This document shows, in pieces, positions 25,240-33,585 of a DNA stretch of 55,523 nt. A program made the position numbers and the translations under genes. The notes under the pieces are model-generated. The model did no database searches and was not told where the DNA came from. It worked only from the letters and a program-made list of their open reading frames with translations. Location: the NCBI GenBank assembly GCA_020445605.1, contig JAGRGH010000007.1, positions 1 through 55,523 on the forward strand, written 5' to 3'. Position 1 is the stretch's first letter, and every line of letters starts with the position of its first letter. This DNA comes from Chromatiales bacterium. GTDB lineage: Bacteria; Pseudomonadota; Gammaproteobacteria; JAGRGH01.

Positions 25240-26151
25240 ATGAAATTCGCGTTCCGACCCTGTCTGCTCGCCGCGCTATGTGCCGCCACGGCATCACCGA
25301 CCGCGTCGGGCTCCGGCCCGGCGCCATTGCCCATCGCGGATATCCACCTGCATTACAAGTGGAACCAGGCCGAGAGCCTCAATCCGCAAGAGGCCTTGCA
25401 GCGCCTGCGTGCCAACCATGTCGTGCTGGGCGTGGTCATCGGCACGCCACCCGAGCGCGCGCTGGATCTCTCCGCACTCGCGCCCGACACGGTGCGTGCA
25501 TGGTATGGCCCGTATCGCACGCCGCGCGACTGGTCGCGCTGGTATCGCGACGAATCCCTGCCCGTGCGCGCCCGAGCGGCACTTGCCGGCGGGCGCTACC
25601 AGGGCATCGGCGAACTGCATCTGATCGGCGGCTTTGCGCCGCGATCCGAACACGCTGGTATCGCGGCGCTGTTTGAAGTCGCGGGCGAGTTTTCCGTGCC
25701 GGTGCTTGCGCATGTGGAGTTCGGCCGCGCCGACTATGTGATCGGCCTGTGCAGCGCCCATGCACGCACTCGCATCCTGCTCGCGCACGCCGGCGCCCCG
25801 ATGTCGGTCGCACAGGTGGCGCGAGCGCTCGAAGCCTGTCCGAACCTGTTTGTGGAACTGTCTGCACGCGATCCATGGCGTTATGGATCGAGCCCGATTG
25901 CCGACGAACAGGGTCGACTGCTGCCGGCATGGCGCGAGCTGGTGCTGAACCACGCGGATCGTTTCATGGTCGGGTCGGATCCGGTCTGGCCCGTGGACCA
26001 GCTGGATGCCTGGGACAGCGTGGATACCGGCTGGGATCGCATCGGGGATTTCCTGGACTTCCACCGTGGCTGGCTCGCCGACACTCCGGAGCCGGCGCGA
26101 TCGGATATCGCCTCGCGCAACGCCTTACGGCTGTTCGGCCTGGGCCCCTGA
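25240..26151 (+). CDS. Exported metal-dependent hydrolase (amidohydrolase superfamily)
   Basis: 303 residues. A signal peptide (MKFAFRPCLLAALCAATASPTASG) is followed by a TIM-barrel hydrolase: IADIHLHYKW supplies the HxH metal pair, LAHVEFG a further His, RILLAHAGAP another, and VGSDPVWP the barrel-end aspartate. The substrate is unknown. A periplasmic amidohydrolase of this type is uncommon. TACAAT at 25202-25207 is a plausible -10. Its last 27 bases overlap the end of the convergent MCE gene. A relative is encoded at the right edge of the window. Confidence 0.82.
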   Translation: MKFAFRPCLLAALCAATASPTASGSGPAPLPIADIHLHYKWNQAESLNPQEALQRLRANHVVLGVVIGTPPERALDLSALAPDTVRAWYGPYRTPRDWSRWYRDESLPVRARAALAGGRYQGIGELHLIGGFAPRSEHAGIAALFEVAGEFSVPVLAHVEFGRADYVIGLCSAHARTRILLAHAGAPMSVAQVARALEACPNLFVELSARDPWRYGSSPIADEQGRLLPAWRELVLNHADRFMVGSDPVWPVDQLDAWDSVDTGWDRIGDFLDFHRGWLADTPEPARSDIASRNALRLFGLGP

Positions 26152-29100
26152 AGCGGCGCGGCGGTCCGAAGCCACCGGCTCACCGATCAGCAGGGGAATC
26201 GACGGCGCCCACTCCAGCCACTCCGGCTCCGGACGTTCGTGCAAACGAAAGCTCGCGCCCTCGGCAACCTGCGGGCCCGGCTGTTCAGGTAACTCTGCAC
26301 CCTCGACTTCGCCCTTGACGGTCCCCGCGCCGCCGGGCGTCGCAAACGCCACTCCGCCGGCGGCAATGGTCTCCAGCGTGCCGGAGCGCAGCTTCAGCCC
26401 GCTGACCAGTCCGAACTCCACATCGAGCCCGCTGACGTTCCAGAACCTCGAGTTCTCGCGCACCAGCGCGACATAGGGCGCATCGATCCGCGCTGTGATC
26501 ACGACGCGATCACCAAGATCGCCGAGACTCACGGCCTCGACCGCACCAACGGCGATCTCACGGTACTGCACCGGATTGCCGACCCGCACCGAGCCGACAC
26601 GATCCGCTTCCAGCAGGACATGCAGCGCGCCAACCTGCGCGCCCGAAGCGTCCGCCCCGCCGACCACGAACCGGCGTTCTGGACTCCCCGGACCGGGCAC
26701 GAGCTCAAGGTAGGCGCCGGTGATCAGGGTGTCGAGATTCGCGACGCCGCCGAGCCCGATCTCGGCGGAAACCTCACGGAAGCGCGTACCCGTCCGGGCC
26801 AGGTGCGCGGCCTCGTCATACAGCAGGACCTGTGCACGCAGTGCGTCGCCAGCAAGCCGCAGTCGCTGAACACGGCCGACCCGGGCACCGCCATAGCGAA
26901 TCTCGGCCTTCGGTCCAATCCTGCTTTGCAGCGCGAGCCGCAGTTCGATGCTGGTGCCGCCGCGTTCGGCGGCCTCCGCGTCGTCGAACAGTTCGTAGAC
27001 GGCCGGCGTCTGACTCGTGCTCGGCGCGAGATCGGCAAATTCGATGCCGCCGCGCAAGATCGTGTCGGCCACCGCCGTACGCAGTTCGATGCCGTCCAGC
27101 CCGGCGCGGAACTCCACGGGCGCGATACGCCAGAACCGCGTTCGCGCCCCCACCTTGGCGGCATGGGCGGAGTCGATCGAAAGCAGCAGCCGCACCCCGC
27201 CGCCATCGGCCAGCTCGGCGCCGTCGACCCGGCCGACTTCTACGCCGAGGTGGCGCACGGGCGCGCCGCTGGCCAGTCCGTCGAGCGTGTCGGCCCGTAG
27301 CTCCACCCGGGTTGCGGTCGCGTGACCGGCGAACGCCGCGGCGCGATCGGGGTACAGTCGGAAGCGCTGGCCCGATGCCGCAGGCTCGCCACCGTCGCTG
27401 TCGAAGGAGATGGCGCCCAGCAGCAGCCCGGCGAGTGGTCCGCTGTGCCACTCGAACCCGGCCGTGCCAATCGACACCGAAGCCCCGCCGCTGACCCAGA
27501 AGCGCGAATCGGCACGTACGCGTTCGCGATGCGATGCGTCGATGTGCAGTTCCGTACGCACCTGCCCGGCGCGGTTCAGCCACGACCGCACGACCTCGCC
27601 GACCGCGACGCCGTGAAAGTAGACCGGCGCGCCGCGCGTGAGCGCAGGCTGTTCGTCGGACTCGAGCACGACGCGCAACACGGCGTCGGCATCGGCGCCG
27701 GTGCTCAATCGCCCGTCGGCATTGGCGGCACCGAAATCCTCGTAGAGGTGAAACCGCCGCCGCTCGGCCGGCAGCACACCGTTCGCCGTCCGTCGATACG
27801 CGGGCGTCTGAAACTCGATTCCGCCGGCGAGCAGGTCGGCGACCGATGGCAGGCTCACGTCGAGACCGCGTGCGGTGAGGTCGATGGCGGTACGTCCCCG
27901 GCGCCAGAAACGGGTGTCGGGATGCACGAGATCGACGTAGGCCGGGTCGATGTGCACGTCGACCAGAATCCCCTGCCGGTCCTGGTCGAGTTCGACCTGC
28001 TGGACCGAACCGACCTTCACATCCCGATGCGTAACCGGGGCGCCCTGCGCGAGTGCGCCGACCCGCGGCGCGTCCAGCCAGAGCCGCAGGCCTGCCGCAT
28101 CGGCCGGCAGGCCCGGTGCGCCGGCCAGCGCGATGAAACTGCGTGTCGGCATGCCATCGCCCGGCTGGCCCGCGATATAGCGCCCGGCCAGCAGCGTATC
28201 GAAACCGCTGGCACCGGCCGCCGACAGCTCGGGCTTGACCAGCCAGAACTGCGTGCCGGTATTGAGCAGCGATTCGAAACGCGGATCGAACATCGCCTCG
28301 GCAAGCACTTCGGAAAGGTCGGGTCGATAGCTCAGGCGCTGCACGACACCGATGTCGATCCCGTTGATGCGAATCTTGGTCGTCCCGGCGACCAGTCCGT
28401 CGGCCCGCGCAAAGCGGATGGTCGCCGCAATGCCCACCGCCGCGGCCTCGACGCTCTCGTACAGCGGAAAACTCGCGCCCTCGGCAACCGGTTTGCCACG
28501 CTCGACCTCATCGGGATTGTGGAAGGCAATCCCGCCGATCAGCATCGATTCGATCGATTCGGTGCGAACCTTCACTCCGGAGAGCGAACCCTCGATCGCA
28601 AAACCCGAAACGTTCCAGAACCTGGACGTCGTTGTGACCAGGTGCTGGAAGCGCTGCTGGACAAAGACATCGATATGCACCTTGCGATCGTCGGCAAGCC
28701 GAACGCCGAGCACCTCACCGACGCGTATCTCCCGATACAGCAGCGGCGAGCCGACACCGATGGAACCCCGCTCGGCGGCGGTCAGTTCGATCCGCAGGCC
28801 CTCGTCGTAGATCAGATTTGGCGGGTCCTTGAGCGCAACGAAGTGCTTGCGCGGCTCGCCCTCGCCGGGGTGCACCGCTATGTAGTCGCCCGACAGCAGG
28901 GTCTCCAGGCCCGAGACACCGGCGACCGAGAGTCGCGGTCGCACGATCCAGAACCGCGTGTCGCTGCGCAGGGCATCGGCCATTTCGGCATGCAGTTCGA
29001 CTTCGACCAGCACCTTGCTGAGCGGCTCGTCCAGACGCACCGAACGCACCTTGCCGACCGCGACACCGCGGTACACCACCGCGGTCTTGTCCGCTTCGAT

Positions 29101-29280
29101 TCCATGCGCGGATTCGAACTCGATCGTCACGACCGGGCCGCGGGTGTGGTAGCCCGTGTACAGCAGCCATGCGGCGAGCACGACGGCCGCGAGTGGCACG
29201 GCCCAGACGAGGCCCAGACCGCGGCGTGCGCCGAGATCCGGCGACGGCAGCTCCGGTTCGTCGTCAGCGGGCACGGACAT
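26125..29280 (-). CDS. Intermembrane lipid-transport MCE protein with eight MCE domains (PqiB/LetB-like)
   Basis: 1051 residues. A single N-terminal transmembrane helix (VWAVPLAAVVLAAWLLYTGY) anchors a periplasmic chain of eight MCE repeats. Each ends in the block [T/S]RFW...G-L.TL..G.YIA or a variant; I count eight such RFW/RFR/QFW blocks. E. coli PqiB has three MCE domains and LetB (YebT) seven; both form tubes across the periplasm carrying phospholipids. The eight-ring form would be longer than LetB. It lies downstream of two PqiA-type genes, overlapping the second by 17 bases, so it forms a pqiA-pqiA-pqiB-like operon. The amidohydrolase gene overlaps its 3' end on the other strand. Confidence 0.92.
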   Translation of the reverse strand: MSVPADDEPELPSPDLGARRGLGLVWAVPLAAVVLAAWLLYTGYHTRGPVVTIEFESAHGIEADKTAVVYRGVAVGKVRSVRLDEPLSKVLVEVELHAEMADALRSDTRFWIVRPRLSVAGVSGLETLLSGDYIAVHPGEGEPRKHFVALKDPPNLIYDEGLRIELTAAERGSIGVGSPLLYREIRVGEVLGVRLADDRKVHIDVFVQQRFQHLVTTTSRFWNVSGFAIEGSLSGVKVRTESIESMLIGGIAFHNPDEVERGKPVAEGASFPLYESVEAAAVGIAATIRFARADGLVAGTTKIRINGIDIGVVQRLSYRPDLSEVLAEAMFDPRFESLLNTGTQFWLVKPELSAAGASGFDTLLAGRYIAGQPGDGMPTRSFIALAGAPGLPADAAGLRLWLDAPRVGALAQGAPVTHRDVKVGSVQQVELDQDRQGILVDVHIDPAYVDLVHPDTRFWRRGRTAIDLTARGLDVSLPSVADLLAGGIEFQTPAYRRTANGVLPAERRRFHLYEDFGAANADGRLSTGADADAVLRVVLESDEQPALTRGAPVYFHGVAVGEVVRSWLNRAGQVRTELHIDASHRERVRADSRFWVSGGASVSIGTAGFEWHSGPLAGLLLGAISFDSDGGEPAASGQRFRLYPDRAAAFAGHATATRVELRADTLDGLASGAPVRHLGVEVGRVDGAELADGGGVRLLLSIDSAHAAKVGARTRFWRIAPVEFRAGLDGIELRTAVADTILRGGIEFADLAPSTSQTPAVYELFDDAEAAERGGTSIELRLALQSRIGPKAEIRYGGARVGRVQRLRLAGDALRAQVLLYDEAAHLARTGTRFREVSAEIGLGGVANLDTLITGAYLELVPGPGSPERRFVVGGADASGAQVGALHVLLEADRVGSVRVGNPVQYREIAVGAVEAVSLGDLGDRVVITARIDAPYVALVRENSRFWNVSGLDVEFGLVSGLKLRSGTLETIAAGGVAFATPGGAGTVKGEVEGAELPEQPGPQVAEGASFRLHERPEPEWLEWAPSIPLLIGEPVASDRRAASGAQAEQP

Positions 29281-29884
29281 CGTTGTCCCACATCACGCGC
29301 GGATCGAACCGGCTCGCCGCAAGCATGGTCAGAATCACCACGGCCGCAAACGCACTCGCGCCGGTGCCGGCCGTGACGACGGCGATCTTGCCCAGGTCGA
29401 CCAGCGCGACCAGCAGCGCAATCACAAACACATCCAGCATGGACCAGCGACCGATCAGCACCGTGGCATTGTAGAGACGCGTGCGCAGACGTGGCGTGAG
29501 CCGCGATGCACGACGCAGCGAAAACAGCAGGATCATCAGCACAACGATCTTGGTCACCGGCACGACAATGCTGGCAACGAACACGATGCTGGCCACCGGA
29601 TACATACCGGAACGCCACAGCTCCACGACGCCGTCGATGATCGTGACCGGTTCGCCGCTGCCGAAACGCTGCATCGTCAGGATCGGCAGCAGGTTCGCGG
29701 GCACATACATCACGATCGCCGCGACCAGCAGCGCCCAGGTCGCCGCCTCGTGAGCCGGCTTGCGCAGGTGGATGGGCGCGCGACAGCGTGCGCACTTGTG
29801 CGGGTCGGCCGCATGCGGCTGCACGTGACCACAGACGTGGCAGCGCGACAGCGAGCGTGAGCGCGCAGTGACCGGTTCAGCCAT
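29264..29884 (-). CDS. Paraquat-inducible protein A (PqiA/LetA) domain, second half
   Basis: 206 residues. A zinc-ribbon-like N-terminus (CHVCG...CARCR) is followed by four membrane helices with PANLLPILTMQRFG and SGMYPVASIVFVASIVVPVTKI, both typical of PqiA. E. coli PqiA/LetA contain two such modules in one chain; here they are two separate genes. The pair would form the inner-membrane complex that feeds or receives lipid from the MCE tube. It overlaps the upstream gene by eight bases and the MCE gene by 17, so translation is coupled. ATG 29884 gives the family start. Confidence 0.9.
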   Translation of the reverse strand: MAEPVTARSRSLSRCHVCGHVQPHAADPHKCARCRAPIHLRKPAHEAATWALLVAAIVMYVPANLLPILTMQRFGSGEPVTIIDGVVELWRSGMYPVASIVFVASIVVPVTKIVVLMILLFSLRRASRLTPRLRTRLYNATVLIGRWSMLDVFVIALLVALVDLGKIAVVTAGTGASAFAAVVILTMLAASRFDPRVMWDNDVRAR

Positions 29885-30497
29885 GCGGGCGCGCAATGCC
29901 GTTCCAGGCGCTGTCGCGATCCTCGACGCGCTGCAGGGCAATCAGCACCACGAACAGCGCGCCGAGCGCAATCAGTCCGCCACCGACATGCACCGCCGCG
30001 AGATCGCGCAGCTTGATCATCGACACCATCACGCCGAGCAGATAGATCTCGAGCATGCCCCATTCCTCGATGCCATGCAGCACGCGCAGGGCGCGTGCCG
30101 ACTTGCGGCCGGTCCGCCGGCGCAGCACCGCCACGTTGACCAGCAGATGAACGCCAAGCTGCACCAGCGGCGCGATCAAACCGAACAGCGCCACCCACAG
30201 CGCGACATCCCAGTCGCCGTGCGCGAGCAGCGCCGCGACGCTCTCCGTCATGGAGACCTCGCGGGCGCGGCCCAGTGCGTCCAGACGCATGATCGGCAGC
30301 AGCACGGCCGGCCACCACAACATCAGGCCCGCGAACGACAACGCCACGGCACGCTCCGCCGCGCGCGGGCGGAAGCGATAGACCACGCTGGCACAACGCG
30401 GGCAGCGCGCAGTGTGCGCCTTCGCGGTCTCGACACGACCCACGATCAGGTCGCAGCCCGGGCAGGCGTGTGCGCGCGGCGTTACCGGATCGTCCAT
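29877..30497 (-). CDS. Paraquat-inducible protein A (PqiA/LetA) domain, first half
   Basis: 206 residues with an N-terminal zinc ribbon (CPGCD...CPRCAS), four membrane helices and PAVLLPIMRLDALG plus EIYLLGVMVSMIKLRDLAAV, as in the N-terminal module of PqiA. It is first of the three-gene lipid-transport operon. The open frame runs back into repeat A copy 4, but MDDPVTPRAHACPGCD (start 30497) is the natural beginning. The upstream DNA is the erpA terminator, so the operon promoter must lie between or within the terminator and repeat. Confidence 0.88.
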   Translation of the reverse strand: MDDPVTPRAHACPGCDLIVGRVETAKAHTARCPRCASVVYRFRPRAAERAVALSFAGLMLWWPAVLLPIMRLDALGRAREVSMTESVAALLAHGDWDVALWVALFGLIAPLVQLGVHLLVNVAVLRRRTGRKSARALRVLHGIEEWGMLEIYLLGVMVSMIKLRDLAAVHVGGGLIALGALFVVLIALQRVEDRDSAWNGIARPHG

Positions 30498-30504
30498 CAA
30501 GCCA

Positions 30505-30548
30505 CTAAAGCAAAAACCCCGTCGTGGCGACAAGCCACAACGGGGTTT
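30505..30548 (-). terminator. Rho-independent terminator of erpA
   Basis: A stem of AAACCCCGT/ACGGGGTTT with an inner GTGG/CCAC stem, followed on the minus strand by TTTTTGCTTT. It lies 230 bases past the erpA stop, with repeat A copy 4 in between. That places the repeat in the erpA 3' untranslated region. Confidence 0.85.
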
Positions 30549-30576
30549 CTTCAGAGCTCCGGCCGAATCGGTATCC

Positions 30577-30746
30577 CTAGCAGGTTGTTGAAAAAGGCCT
30601 CTCCATGGCCTTTTCAACGTCGCAACCGAAAAGCGTGGTTTTCGGTTGCTCACGAAAATCAAACACTTGCATGTTCGATTTTCGGGCGAGACGTCCCTGT
30701 CTCGCGCTATCAGACTGTTGAAATGAGAATTTCAACAGCCTGCTAG
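30577..30746 (-). repeat. Dispersed hairpin repeat family A, copy 4 (CTAG on both sides)
   Basis: The best-bounded copy: CTAG at 30577-30580 and 30743-30746 enclose a 162-bp core whose ends read CAGGTTGTTGAAAA and CAACAGCCTG. Read on the minus strand all five hairpins are present, including GCGAGAC/GTCTCGC with loop AGGGAC and GGCC with loop ATGGAGA. It is in the sense direction of the erpA transcript and upstream of its terminator. Confidence 0.93.
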
Positions 30747-30776
30747 CGGCCGTTCGCTGAAACGCGCGGCGGGCGA

Positions 30777-31193
30777 TCAGCCGCAGCCGCCACCGGATGA
30801 ACCGCAGGCCGAGCAGCCACCGCTGCCACCGACCGCCGCAAACACGTTGTTGAACACGAAGCTGGCCTGGCCCATGCCGCGGTCGACGAAGTCGATCTCG
30901 ACGCCGCGCAGGAAGTTCAGCGCGACCGCATCGACATAGACCTTGTAGCCTTCGCCTTCGAGCACGGCATCGTGTTCGTTGCGGCTGTCGGTGAAGGTCA
31001 TGCCGTAGCTCATGCCGCCGCAGCCCCCGCCCGTCACGAAGATGCGCACGGCTTCGATGTCGCCGTCGTCGACTTCGCGGAACAGTTCGGCGAGCTTGTC
31101 GGCCGCCGCTGGGGTGATTGCAATGTCCTCGTCGCCGAGGCGGGTTTCGAACACGGGGCTGGACGAAACCGGGGAAACTTGTGCAGTCTGCAT
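30777..31193 (-). CDS. erpA: Iron-sulfur cluster insertion/carrier protein ErpA
   Basis: 138 residues, HesB/IscA (A-type carrier) family. It delivers Fe-S clusters to apo-enzymes such as those of isoprenoid synthesis. Conserved cysteines are in RIFVTGGGCGGMSYGM and in a C-terminal CSACGSSGGGCG, which has more Cys and Gly than the usual GTCGCG. The N-terminal 22 residues are a variable extension. A GGAGGTC ribosome site precedes ATG 31193. It is divergent from thiD (107-bp gap). Its 3' untranslated region holds repeat A copy 4, then a terminator. Confidence 0.92.
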   Translation of the reverse strand: MQTAQVSPVSSSPVFETRLGDEDIAITPAAADKLAELFREVDDGDIEAVRIFVTGGGCGGMSYGMTFTDSRNEHDAVLEGEGYKVYVDAVALNFLRGVEIDFVDRGMGQASFVFNNVFAAVGGSGGCSACGSSGGGCG

Positions 31194-31299
31194 GGGATTG
31201 ACCTCCGCGACCTGTCGCCGCGATCAGTTGTTTACTGGATTGGTCGGAATTTTACACCGGCACGACCGCATACTCCATACGCACCCACCCGCCACCCTG

Positions 31300-32130
31300 A
31301 TGCCCGCCGAATCCCCCCGCGTGCCGCGCCGTCCCGTCGTTCTGGTGTTCGCCGGTCATGACCCGGGCGGCGGCGCGGGAATTCAGGCCGACATCGAGGC
31401 CATCGGCGCCATGGGCGCCCACGCCGCGACGGTGGTGACCGCGCTGACCGTGCAGGACACGGTCGGGGTCACGGCCATCGGCGCCGTGTCGTCCGAATCG
31501 ATTCGCGCGCAGGCTGGCGCCATCCTGGCCGACTGCCCGGTTGCCGCGATCAAGACAGGCCTGCTGCCGAGCGCCGAAATCGTGGAAACCGTCGCCGGAC
31601 TGGTGCGGGGTTGCGGAGTCCCGCTCGTGGTCGACCCGGTACTGCGCTCGGGCGCCGGCGACGCGCTGACCGATCCGGCCGTCGTTCGCGCACTCATCGA
31701 ACGGCTGCTGCCGCTCGCGACCATCTCAACCCCCAACGCGGCCGAGGCCTGTGCGCTGGCCGGTCTGCCGGCCGATCGGGCCGCAACAGCGGCGTCGGAC
31801 CTCAGCCGGACCGCCGGTTGCAGCGTGCTGCTGACCGGCGGGGACGTGATCGAATCCCCGGACGAGGTCGTCAACCGCCTGTTCGCAGAAGGCAGAGAGC
31901 GCCGCCAATGGCGCTGGCCACGCCTGCCCGGCGCCTATCACGGCTCCGGCTGCACCCTAGCCGCGGCGCTCGCGGCGCGGCTGGCGGCCGGGGATTCACT
32001 GGACGCAGCCTGCGAACTCGCACAGTCATTCACCGACCGGGCGCTAGGCGCGGCCTTTCGCAGCGGACGCGGTCAGCTCATACCGGGTCGCCGCGGCGGC
32101 GGTCCGGCAACGCCGTCCGGTTCCAGCTAG
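31300..32130 (+). CDS. thiD: Hydroxymethylpyrimidine/phosphomethylpyrimidine kinase ThiD
   Basis: 276 residues, ribokinase-like fold. It phosphorylates HMP and HMP-P in thiamine synthesis. Typical blocks: VFAGHDPGGGAGIQADIEAI at the start, AIKTGLL, VVDPVLRSGAG, TPNAAEA, and the anion-hole/catalytic region GAYHGSGCTLAAALAA. I see no thiamine riboswitch upstream. The TAG stop is the TAG of CTAG (32127-32130) at the left edge of repeat B copy 4. Confidence 0.93.
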   Translation: MPAESPRVPRRPVVLVFAGHDPGGGAGIQADIEAIGAMGAHAATVVTALTVQDTVGVTAIGAVSSESIRAQAGAILADCPVAAIKTGLLPSAEIVETVAGLVRGCGVPLVVDPVLRSGAGDALTDPAVVRALIERLLPLATISTPNAAEACALAGLPADRAATAASDLSRTAGCSVLLTGGDVIESPDEVVNRLFAEGRERRQWRWPRLPGAYHGSGCTLAAALAARLAAGDSLDAACELAQSFTDRALGAAFRSGRGQLIPGRRGGGPATPSGSS

Positions 32131-32284
32131 GGAAACTCTGAATTGTCAGAGTTTCCCGCAGCACATGGACGCGCTGCCATTTTCAACGGGTGTAACACGT
32201 TGAAAATGAAAGAAAGCGAAAAATCGCATTTTTTCGTTTTCTGCGCTCTGGCAATCTGGGATGGATTGATCAGAGCTTCCCTAG
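32127..32284 (+). repeat. Dispersed hairpin repeat family B, copy 4 (CTAG on both sides)
   Basis: A 150-bp core flanked by CTAG on each side, consistent with target duplication. The ends are GGAAACTCTGAATTGTCAG and GGATTGATCAGAGCTTCC. Inside are GCAGC/GCTGC with loop ATGGAC, TTTTCAAC/GTTGAAAA, GAAAGCGAAAAA/TTTTTTCGTTTTC and CAATC/GGATTG with loop TGGGAT. The left CTAG ends thiD and the right CTAG ends the convergent DUF3095 gene. Confidence 0.93.
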
Positions 32285-33519
32285 GAATCACCTGTCCGGG
32301 CCTGCAGCTGGCGCTTGAGCTCCATCGCCGCGCGCGTATAGGCCGCGCCGCGACCATCGATGAAATGCACGTGCGCGCGGTCGTAGTCCGAGATCATGCA
32401 GGTGACCAGCGAATGCGAACTGGTGTGCATGCCGTAGACGATACGCCCGGTGCGGCGTAATTCGTCCAGGTACTCGACCAGTTGCCCGCGCTGGGCAGGC
32501 GTGCCCGACACCATCATGCGCAACATGTCATCAAAGCGCTGAAAGTCCGTATGCTCAACCAGCCGCTCGCGATAGCGAGCCCAATCGGTCTGCCCGGTTC
32601 GCGTGCCACGATTCATAAGCCACCGTCCCACTGCAGTCAGGGCAAGCAGCTTCACGAAATAGAGCGCGCGCCGATACCACGGCAGCAGCCCCGCACGAAT
32701 GCGCACCTCGACGCCCAGCTTCGCCGGACTCGAGGACAGACGCATAGCGGATGGCTCAAGTGGACGACAGCGCTCGACGCATCCATAGATTTCGCGCAAT
32801 CGGGCAAGGATTTCGGCGTAGAGGTCGACATCGCGATCAATGACCTGCACCAACAGATTGACCACCTCCCCGCTCGGTGCGGGAATCTCGCCCCAGCGGC
32901 ATTCGAATCCTCGCAGGAGGTCGTCTTCAATCGGTCTGTCGCCAGCCGCACCCTCCGCAAGGAGATAGCGGCCCGCCGCGTCTTTGATCATGCGCTCGGC
33001 CGCGCTGAGACCGCGGCCACCAAAAATCGCCTGATCATAGTGCGCGCTCGGCGCGAAACGGCCGATCAGAACGTCATCTCCGTGTGCGCGAACGTCTGCA
33101 ATCGGCACAAAGCCGATGCGCAGTTTCAGCGCAAACCGGCGTTGCGCGATGGTCCGCGCCACGACCAATGCCTGCTCCACCCGCCCGCGCAGGTCGCCTG
33201 GAATACAAAATGAGGCGCCATCGCCGCCAAAGGTGTACGGAATCGGGATGCCCCGGCTCGCGTTGAGCGTGGCGACGATGGCTGCCGCACCGATGGCATT
33301 GACCTCGCGATAGCGTCCGGCTTCCACCGCTCGCGTGGAGTCGGCGATATCGGCGACGACGACCAGCCAGTCGTCCGGCAACGGCGTGAGCAGCGCCAGA
33401 TCGAGGAACGCATCAAACTCCGCGTGACCCGGAAGATCGCGGTAGAACCAGCGTGTGGTGCCGGCCGCCGCCACGCCGCCGGGCGGCTGTTGGTCAGCGT
33501 TCGACGAAGTTCCAGTCAA
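32281..33519 (-). CDS. DUF3095 family protein, adenylate/guanylate cyclase-like
   Basis: 412 residues. The N-terminal two-thirds resembles a class III nucleotidyl cyclase fold: VVVADIADSTRAVEAG fits the first metal-binding strand and IPYTFGGDGASFCIP the second, with LRIGFVPIADVR further on. This is the DUF3095 pattern; whether it makes a cyclic nucleotide is unknown. A hydrophobic stretch (LYFVKLLALTAVGRWL, about residue 300) may contact the membrane. The stop is the TAG of the CTAG at the repeat edge. It lies downstream of mtnA on the same strand with a 66-bp gap. Confidence 0.8.
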   Translation of the reverse strand: MTGTSSNADQQPPGGVAAAGTTRWFYRDLPGHAEFDAFLDLALLTPLPDDWLVVVADIADSTRAVEAGRYREVNAIGAAAIVATLNASRGIPIPYTFGGDGASFCIPGDLRGRVEQALVVARTIAQRRFALKLRIGFVPIADVRAHGDDVLIGRFAPSAHYDQAIFGGRGLSAAERMIKDAAGRYLLAEGAAGDRPIEDDLLRGFECRWGEIPAPSGEVVNLLVQVIDRDVDLYAEILARLREIYGCVERCRPLEPSAMRLSSSPAKLGVEVRIRAGLLPWYRRALYFVKLLALTAVGRWLMNRGTRTGQTDWARYRERLVEHTDFQRFDDMLRMMVSGTPAQRGQLVEYLDELRRTGRIVYGMHTSSHSLVTCMISDYDRAHVHFIDGRGAAYTRAAMELKRQLQARTGDS

Positions 33520-33585
33520 GGCAGAAATCCGAAAGGTGCGATCGGGCGCGATCCGGCATTTTGCGCCGCCCTGCCCGGCGCAGGC

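Noticed and set aside
27322-29376. 684-codon open frame opposite the MCE gene
   Set aside because: Shadow of the MCE gene; no family motif or ribosome site.
31194-31299. TPP riboswitch upstream of thiD
   Set aside because: No CUGAGA or ACCUGAUC element in the 107-bp gap, which is also shared with the erpA promoter.
32131-32280. Repeats considered as a CRISPR array
   Set aside because: The copies are dispersed between unrelated genes, have internal hairpins and are not separated by spacers; no cas genes are present.
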